Of a stretch of DNA of 11,075 bases, positions 6,962 to 11,075 are shown piece after piece. The stretch's first letter is position 1; each line of letters begins with the position of its first letter. The notes beneath the pieces were generated by a model that saw only the letters and a list, made by a program, of their open reading frames with translations, had not been told where the DNA came from and searched no databases. Where the stretch lies: contig CAADYN010000117.1 of NCBI GenBank assembly GCA_900753285.1, forward strand, positions 1 through 11,075. The letters run 5' to 3'. This stretch comes from Clostridia bacterium. Its GTDB lineage: Bacteria; Bacillota; Clostridia; Oscillospirales; CAG-272. The position numbers were made by a program, and so were the translations under genes.

Positions 6962-9040
6962 TTATTTCATTGGGACGGGAGGTCTTCTGCTGTCGTTCGG
7001 AGGTTTTCTATCGCTCGGTGGTCTTCTGTCGTCAAACGGCGGTCTTTCTCCTCTCTCAGGCATAGGCGGAAAGTCATAAGATTCGTTGCCGATTATAAAA
7101 TCTTCCGCCGACATACCGTCGATGGGTGTAATATATCTCTTCGCCTGTGTGGTAAACAGCTCGTAGTACAGTCCGTGCTTCTTCATAAGCTCAGCGTGGT
7201 CGCCTATCTCAACGACAGCACCGTTTTCAAGAACGATGATTTTGTTCGCCACAGTCGCCGAGGAAAGCCTGTGAGAGACGAATATTGTTGTCTTATCCTT
7301 GCGCAGCCGGTCGAACTGGTTGTATATCTCCTGCTCTGCTATCGCGTCAAGGCTTGCGGTAGGTTCGTCGAGGATTATCACGTCGGAGTCACTGTAGAAT
7401 GCGCGCGCGATGGAGAGCTTCTGCCACTGACCGATAGACAGCTCGATTCCGTTTTCCTCGAAGAATCTCATAAGCGGAGTATCGTATTTTTCCGGCAGGT
7501 TTTCGATGAATCCGTCAGCGGAGGATTGTTTTGCCGCACTTTCGATGTCTTCATCATTCATTTCACGGTCAATTTCGCCGAACCATACGTTTTCCTTGAC
7601 GCTGACCGCATACTTGCCGAAGTCTTGGAATATTATGCCGAACATGGAGTAGAGGTCCTTTGTGTCGTACTCGCGTATGTCGTGTCCGTCAAGAAGTATT
7701 CTTCCCTCGGTCGGGTCGTACAGTCTCGTCAGCAGCTTAATGAGCGTAGTTTTTCCGGCTCCGTTCAGTCCGACAAGCACGCAGGTATCTCCCGGCTCGA
7801 GAGTAAAGCTGACATGATTTATTACCTTGCGCTCCGTTCCGGGATAGGTAAAGGAAACGTCGTCGAACACGATGGTATGTCCTGTGTGATGCTCCACCTT
7901 GCGGGGTTCTTCGAGAAGCGGAACTATCCTGCTCTTTTCGTTCATGAATGAGATAAGGTTATCGATAAACAGCGTACCCTCGTAAATTGACGCGGTAGTC
8001 GAGATAATAGTACCGATTCCGCCTGCAATAGACCTTAGTGCTCCTGTATACAGCGAGTAGTCGCCGACTTCATATCTGCCGTATGCGACGCCTTTTGCTA
8101 TATAGATGAACAATCCGCAGTTCACTAAAGTCGTCACGAGCGTCAGGCAAATGTTCCATATACCCTCACCGATAAACAGCTTTTTAAGTCCGCCGAAGTA
8201 TTTTAAGAATGTCTCCTGATACCTTCCGATGAACAAATCTGAGAGGTTGAACAGGCGCACTTCCTTGACCATGTCCTTATTCGTCATGATTTCGGAATAA
8301 TACGACATCTGTCTGCGGTCTTTCGAGTGTCTTCTGACGTACCAGAAGTTCTTTTTTCGGTAGGTGAAGTTGATGACAGCCGCCGGAATGCTCACTCCCG
8401 CAATAACGAGAGGTGCGAACGGACTGACTGCTCCGAGAATGATGATGAACGAAAGCATACTGATGACGGTGCTGATTATGGTAAAGTTGTTGTTCAGTAT
8501 CTGTATCGGTCGGCTTCCGGCTTCACGCTTGGCGTTCTCAAACCTTTCGTAAAACTCCGGCAAATCAAAGCTGGCGAGGTCGACTTCCCTTGCCTTGTAC
8601 ATTATCTTAAGATTTATATGGTTCACCACAAGCTCGTTCGCGATATTGTTTAAAATATTCGAGAGACGGCTGACCATTCCCGTGATGAAGTTGAATCCGA
8701 ATCTTATGACTAGAAGGATTATTACGGTATCGAATTTGTTTTCAAGTCCCTGCATAACAGAGGTATATGCCGAAGCAAGCGAGTTTAGCAGCTCCTTTCC
8801 GATTATGGACGATATCACCGGAGTTACACCGTTCCATACCGCCATGAACACCATGAAAAAGAGTATCCACGGTTTTGTTTCCCACACGAGCATGAATATG
8901 TAGAAAAGTCTGTGCAGGAATTTCGTGACGACCCGCCTGAGATACCCCGGAATTTCGGAGAATTTTTCAGGCTTCGGCTCTTTGAGCTTTTCTATCATTT
9001 TTTCGCGGCTGTTTCTGAATCCGCCAGGTCCAGGTCCCAT
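6962..9040 (-). CDS. ABC exporter half-transporter (membrane domain fused to ATPase)
   Basis: A 692-residue type IV ABC half-transporter, expected to work as a dimer exporting a drug, lipid or peptide. The membrane domain is about 35-365, with hydrophobic stretches near 57-80, 105-122, 186-225 and 295-316. The ATPase domain is about 388-632: Walker A GLNGAGKTT (424-432), Q-loop Gln472, signature LSIGQWQKLSIARA (534-547), Walker B VIILDEP (554-560), H-loop His590. The signature has Ile for the usual second Gly (LSIGQ). Odd ends: a Gly/Pro-rich start (MGPGPGGF) and a charged, proline-rich tail (about 657-690) with four Arg/Lys-Pro-Pro units. Its ATG shares one base with the MarR stop (TAATG) and has a perfect AAGGAGG (9048-9054), so the two are coupled. 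Substrate unknown. Confidence 0.93.
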   Translation of the reverse strand: MGPGPGGFRNSREKMIEKLKEPKPEKFSEIPGYLRRVVTKFLHRLFYIFMLVWETKPWILFFMVFMAVWNGVTPVISSIIGKELLNSLASAYTSVMQGLENKFDTVIILLVIRFGFNFITGMVSRLSNILNNIANELVVNHINLKIMYKAREVDLASFDLPEFYERFENAKREAGSRPIQILNNNFTIISTVISMLSFIIILGAVSPFAPLVIAGVSIPAAVINFTYRKKNFWYVRRHSKDRRQMSYYSEIMTNKDMVKEVRLFNLSDLFIGRYQETFLKYFGGLKKLFIGEGIWNICLTLVTTLVNCGLFIYIAKGVAYGRYEVGDYSLYTGALRSIAGGIGTIISTTASIYEGTLFIDNLISFMNEKSRIVPLLEEPRKVEHHTGHTIVFDDVSFTYPGTERKVINHVSFTLEPGDTCVLVGLNGAGKTTLIKLLTRLYDPTEGRILLDGHDIREYDTKDLYSMFGIIFQDFGKYAVSVKENVWFGEIDREMNDEDIESAAKQSSADGFIENLPEKYDTPLMRFFEENGIELSIGQWQKLSIARAFYSDSDVIILDEPTASLDAIAEQEIYNQFDRLRKDKTTIFVSHRLSSATVANKIIVLENGAVVEIGDHAELMKKHGLYYELFTTQAKRYITPIDGMSAEDFIIGNESYDFPPMPERGERPPFDDRRPPSDRKPPNDSRRPPVPMK

Positions 9041-9501
9041 TATTTGTCCTCCTTCTGCGTCAGCTTTTTCAAGATAGCTATCAGCGCGTCTTTTTCTTCC
9101 TCGGTGAGCGGTGAAAACAGCTTTTCCGCATGTTCTCGGTTCGCCTGTCGGAGCACAACGAGCTGTTCCTCTCCTTTTTCAGTGAGGGCAACCACAATAA
9201 CACGCTTGTCGTCCTTGTCCTGTCTGCGCGAGATAAACCCATCGCTTTCCATTTTCACAAGCAGCTCGGAAAGTGACTGCGGTCTTATGTCGAGCTTTTC
9301 CGCGATTTCCTTCTGGCTCAGATCCCCGTTTTCCTTGAGCATATTCATAAGCCTTACCCTGCCGTGTTCTCTCGGTGGCGGAGGGGGCGTCATTTCTCCC
9401 ATAGTGGGCGGAGGCGGTGGTACATCATGCGGCGGTCTGCTTCTGCGCGACATTGCGTTGAGCTTACGCAGCATACCCATTATTTCTTCGTCCTTTGTCA
9501 T
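9040..9501 (-). CDS. MarR-family transcriptional regulator with polyproline insert
   Basis: A 153-residue winged-helix regulator. The DNA-binding domain is about 48-108: helix-turn-helix LSQKEIAEKLDIRPQSLSELLVKMESDGFI (61-90), then the wing SRRQDKDDKRVIVVALTEKG (91-110) with the MarR Asp-Lys-Arg pattern. A C-terminal dimer helix follows (about 112-150). Between the first helix and the winged domain lies a low-complexity insert with two runs of five prolines (28-32 and 39-43). MarR proteins of this kind usually repress an adjacent transporter and release DNA on binding a small molecule or on oxidation; here the partner is the overlapping ABC gene. Paired palindromes round its promoter suggest self-repression. 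Start chosen from AAAGGA (9508-9513), 6 bases ahead of the ATG. Confidence 0.92.
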   Translation of the reverse strand: MTKDEEIMGMLRKLNAMSRRSRPPHDVPPPPPTMGEMTPPPPPREHGRVRLMNMLKENGDLSQKEIAEKLDIRPQSLSELLVKMESDGFISRRQDKDDKRVIVVALTEKGEEQLVVLRQANREHAEKLFSPLTEEEKDALIAILKKLTQKEDK

Positions 9502-9516
9502 ACGTCGTCCTTTCTC

Positions 9517-9526
9517 AGGTACCTTA
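9517..9526 (-). promoter_or_regulatory. MarR operator-like site, promoter-proximal copy (AGGTACCTTA)
   Basis: AGGTACCT (9517-9524) is an 8-base palindrome inside AGGTACCTTA, which is repeated exactly upstream of the -35 box. It lies just past the expected start of transcription, between it and the ribosome site, so bound protein would block elongation or opening. Confidence 0.65.
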
Positions 9527-9536
9527 CTTTTTTAGG

Positions 9537-9565
9537 ATTATACCACATTATCTCTCACGTGTCAA
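9537..9565 (-). promoter_or_regulatory. perfect-consensus promoter of the marR-ABC operon
   Basis: On the minus strand: TTGACA (9565-9560), 17-base spacer, TATAAT (9542-9537). All twelve bases match the sigma-A consensus, with optimal spacing. The start would be near 9530. Such a strong promoter ahead of a transporter fits tight repression by the flanking palindromes. Confidence 0.85.
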
Positions 9566-9569
9566 CTGT

Positions 9570-9581
9570 TAAGGTACCTTA
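9570..9581 (-). promoter_or_regulatory. MarR operator-like site, upstream copy (TAAGGTACCTTA)
   Basis: A perfect 12-base palindrome ending 4 bases upstream of the -35 box. It shares AGGTACCTTA with the site at 9517-9526; centres are 55 bp apart. Matched sites on both sides of the promoter are the classic layout for a dimeric self-repressor. Confidence 0.65.
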
Positions 9582-9611
9582 TCTTTAAGAAAAATTTTAC
9601 CTAAACTTATA

Positions 9612-9640
9612 TTGACAAACGTGGCAGAACGTGCTATCAT
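9612..9640 (+). promoter_or_regulatory. strong promoter of the SPFH-RHH operon
   Basis: TTGACA (9612-9617), 17-base spacer, TATCAT (9635-9640): eleven of twelve consensus bases. The start would be near 9647, about 40 bases before the SPFH ATG, which has AAGGCGG at 9675-9681. The -10 box is also the first unit of the TATCA array. Confidence 0.8.
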
Positions 9641-9666
9641 ATTATCAGGATATCAAATTGATATCA
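9635..9666 (+). promoter_or_regulatory. iterated 8-bp TATCA array with 17-bp palindrome, candidate RHH operator
   Basis: Four adjoining 8-base units: TATCATAT (9635-9642), TATCAGGA (9643-9650), TATCAAAT (9651-9658) and TGATATCA (9659-9666, itself palindromic). Within it GATATCAA-A-TTGATATC (9649-9665) is a perfect 17-base palindrome. The array starts at the -10 box and runs over the expected transcription start. RHH repressors such as MetJ bind side by side on 8-base repeats, and the operon encodes an Arc-like RHH protein, so this is its likely site (inference). Confidence 0.6.
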
Positions 9667-9688
9667 CTTTATAGAAGGCGGACATAAT

Positions 9689-10717
9689 ATGGAACTGAAG
9701 AACAGTGCTCAGGAGAAAATCATTAAGGCAAAAAGCGGATGGGCAGTGCTGATACTGTCAATATTGCTGTACGCTGCGGACATTTTTGCGCTAGGCATAT
9801 GCGGCATGAAAATGGAGAATGGCTACGGAGAGGTTTCCGGACTTTACGTCGCTCTGTTTGTCCTGACAATGATTTACGTTTGTTTGGGATGGATATGGTG
9901 GCTCGGACTTAAGGTTATAGGTCCCAACGAAGCACTCGTACTCACGTTATTCGGCAAATACATAGGAACGCTCAAAGACGAAGGATTTTTCTATGTCAAT
10001 CCGTTCTGCGCAGCTGTCAACCCTGCCGCTAAAACCAAGCTGAACCAAAGCGGAGACGTCAGCGCGGATTCTGCTCAAGCTGCTGCTCAGGCGCAAACTA
10101 TCAGCAAGAAAATCTCCCTCAAGGTAATGACGCTCAACAACAACCGTCAGAAGATAAACGACTGTCTCGGCAATCCTATTGAGATCGGCATAGCGGTCAT
10201 GTGGAGAGTCAGCGATACCGCGAAGGCTGTGTTCAACGTCGACAACTTCAAGGAATATCTTTCCCTCCAGTGTGACGCCGCACTTCGTGAGATCGTGAGA
10301 ATTTACCCCTACGACGTTGCGCCCAATGTTGACACTACCGGCGACGGCATAGCGGATGAAGGAAGCCTGCGCGGTTCAAGCGAGATTGTTGCAAGCCGAA
10401 TCCGCGAGAAGATTGAAGAAAAGGTTGGATTCGCGGGTCTTGAAATAATCGAAGCGCGCATAACCTACCTTGCATATGCTCCCGAAATCGCCGCGATAAT
10501 GCTCCAGAGACAGCAGGCTTCCGCGATAATCGACGCGAGAAAGATGATAGTCGACGGTGCAGTCGGAATGGTGCAGATGGCTCTCGACAAGATAAATTCC
10601 GACAATATCTGTGAGCTTGACGACGAGAGAAAAGCACAAATGGTATCAAATCTGCTTGTAGTGCTCTGCGGCAACCAGAACGCTCAGCCTGTTATAAACT
10701 CGGGAAGCATATATTAA
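9689..10717 (+). CDS. membrane-anchored SPFH/band 7 domain protein
   Basis: A 342-residue SPFH protein (stomatin/prohibitin/flotillin superfamily), membrane scaffolds that form rings or microdomains. Two N-terminal transmembrane helices (about 18-38 and 51-75) are joined by a short charged loop. The SPFH domain begins at VIGPNEALVLTLFGKYIGTLKDEGFFYVNPF (76-106). It continues through KVMTLNNNRQKINDCLGNPIEIGIAVMWRVSD (145-176) and ARITYLAYAPEIAAIMLQRQQASAIIDARK (256-285), the end of the core. An Ala/Gln-rich linker (124-137) interrupts it after the first strands. The tail ends VINSGSIY. No NfeD partner is present; instead a small Arc-like protein follows one base after the stop, a pairing I recall from other Gram-positives. 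The cellular role is unknown. Confidence 0.88.
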   Translation: MELKNSAQEKIIKAKSGWAVLILSILLYAADIFALGICGMKMENGYGEVSGLYVALFVLTMIYVCLGWIWWLGLKVIGPNEALVLTLFGKYIGTLKDEGFFYVNPFCAAVNPAAKTKLNQSGDVSADSAQAAAQAQTISKKISLKVMTLNNNRQKINDCLGNPIEIGIAVMWRVSDTAKAVFNVDNFKEYLSLQCDAALREIVRIYPYDVAPNVDTTGDGIADEGSLRGSSEIVASRIREKIEEKVGFAGLEIIEARITYLAYAPEIAAIMLQRQQASAIIDARKMIVDGAVGMVQMALDKINSDNICELDDERKAQMVSNLLVVLCGNQNAQPVINSGSIY

Positions 10718-10718
10718 A

Positions 10719-10904
10719 ATGGCTGACAAGGAAAAAAAGCAGCTACCGCTCAGGCTGTCAAAAACTCTGTACGACGAGCTGTCAAGGTGGGCTGAAGACG
10801 ATTTTCGCTCACTGAACGGGCAGATAGAATACCTTCTCACGGAATGCGTCAGGCAAAAGCGGAAGAATGTAAAGTCAGACAAGGACGAAAACAAAACCGA
10901 ATAA
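10719..10904 (+). CDS. small Arc-like ribbon-helix-helix DNA-binding protein
   Basis: A 61-residue protein with the Arc/MetJ fold pattern: a basic strand KKQLPLRLSKT (6-16), helix A LYDELSRWAEDDFR (17-30), the turn SLNGQ (31-35, matching the RSVNSEI turn of Arc), helix B IEYLLTECVRQKRK (36-49), then a charged tail. RHH proteins bind DNA as dimers through the strand. It starts one base after the SPFH stop with only a weak GGGAAG ribosome site (10702-10707), so it is probably made by translational coupling. Being cotranscribed with the SPFH gene, and with a TATCA array at the shared promoter, it is the natural candidate for autorepressor. It could instead be a protein-binding partner of the SPFH scaffold. 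No toxin-like gene adjoins, so an antitoxin role is unlikely. Confidence 0.82.
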   Translation: MADKEKKQLPLRLSKTLYDELSRWAEDDFRSLNGQIEYLLTECVRQKRKNVKSDKDENKTE

Positions 10905-10907
10905 AAG

Positions 10908-10955
10908 AAAAAGCATCCGAATCCTGCGATATTCTCGCGGTAACGGATGCTTTTT
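10908..10955. terminator. bidirectional Rho-independent terminator after the SPFH-RHH operon
   Basis: Perfect 12-base arms AAAAAGCATCCG (10908-10919) and CGGATGCTTTTT (10944-10955), with a smaller GCGA/TCGC pairing inside the 24-base loop. The plus strand ends in TTTTT and the minus strand continues CTTTTATT. It lies between converging genes and should stop both. Confidence 0.88.
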
Positions 10956-10969
10956 GCTATGGTAATATC

Positions 10970-11075
10970 TTACTTAGTAATCGTAATTTTATTGATAACT
11001 CCGGCTTTGTCGGGGTCGATGCCGCGGACTATTGTCATGCAGCAGGCGAGAAGCTGGAAGAAAATAACCGCCATA
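10970..11075 (-). CDS. GlmS-like SIS-domain sugar isomerase/aminotransferase, C-terminal fragment
   Basis: Only the last 34 residues are inside the window; the gene begins beyond base 11075. They read AVIFFQLLACCMTIVRGID then PDKAGVINKITITK before a TAA at 10972-10970. The pattern (FQLLA, then RG-x-DPDK, then a short basic end K-x-T-x-T) matches the C-terminus of GlmS and related SIS-domain phosphosugar isomerases, where PLQLLAY...G.D.D.PRNLAKSVTVE is usual. The Pro-Arg of that motif is Ala-Gly here. The exact enzyme cannot be told from this fragment. The methionine near the window edge is most likely internal, not the start. Confidence 0.62.
   Translation of the reverse strand, partial: MAVIFFQLLACCMTIVRGIDPDKAGVINKITITK

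Noticed and set aside
7175..7951. Open frame on the plus strand, 258 codons
   Set aside because: It is antisense to the ABC ATPase domain with all its motifs; no sign of independent coding.
8912..9535. Open frame on the plus strand spanning the ABC/MarR junction, Ser- and Gly-rich
   Set aside because: It is the complement of the proline-rich MarR segment and ABC start. The Gly runs simply mirror the proline codons.
9570..9581. MarR upstream operator also controlling the divergent SPFH promoter
   Set aside because: The site lies about 30 bases upstream of the SPFH -35 box, outside the usual repression zone; no second copy is seen near the SPFH start. Kept only as a remote possibility.
10719..10904. 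Antitoxin of a toxin-antitoxin pair
   Set aside because: RHH proteins are often antitoxins, but the upstream partner is a 342-residue SPFH membrane protein and a terminator follows directly, leaving no toxin candidate.

Overview
The window looks like chromosomal DNA from a low-to-mid GC Gram-positive anaerobe of the Clostridia, most likely an Oscillospiraceae/Ruminococcaceae-type gut bacterium. The pointers are a YerC/YecD-type TrpR-like regulator, a UgtP/MGDG-synthase-like glycolipid glycosyltransferase, a MarR-ABC exporter pair, strong AGGAGG-type ribosome binding sites and sigma-A-like promoters. This placement is inference from family content; no rRNA or marker phylogeny is available. The window is densely coding: no stretch over 300 bases lacks a gene, and I see no tRNA, rRNA, CRISPR, IS element or prophage.

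Layout. (1) 2-199 (+) is the 3' end of a YitT/YczE-like membrane protein, converging on and overlapping the next operon. (2) 4261-162 (-) is a tight four-gene operon read right to left: yerC-like regulator, SAM methyltransferase, recQ helicase, GT28-type diacylglycerol glycosyltransferase. It starts from a TATAAT promoter at about 4288-4316. (3) 4411-6914 (+), divergent from that operon, holds a short Sfp-type phosphopantetheinyl transferase and a leaderless sialate-O-acetylesterase-like SGNH hydrolase, closed by a hairpin terminator. (4) 9501-6962 (-) is a MarR regulator translationally coupled to an ABC exporter half-transporter. Its perfect TTGACA-17-TATAAT promoter is bracketed by two AGGTACCTTA operator-like sites. 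(5) 9689-10904 (+), divergent again, is a two-gene unit: a membrane-anchored SPFH protein and a 61-residue Arc-like ribbon-helix-helix (RHH) protein. Its strong promoter carries an iterated 8-bp TATCA array ending in a palindrome. (6) After a bidirectional terminator, 11075-10970 (-) is the C-terminal end of a GlmS-like SIS-domain sugar isomerase.

How the parts fit. The best candidate for an under-described system is the SPFH/RHH pair. A membrane scaffold and a small DNA-binding protein share one transcript whose promoter bears the kind of tandem 8-bp operator RHH proteins bind, so autoregulation linked to membrane state is a testable inference. The MarR-ABC pair looks like a self-regulated efflux or export module. 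Both its proteins carry unusual proline-rich stretches, which suggests dependence on EF-P. The remaining genes are ordinary housekeeping or metabolic functions.
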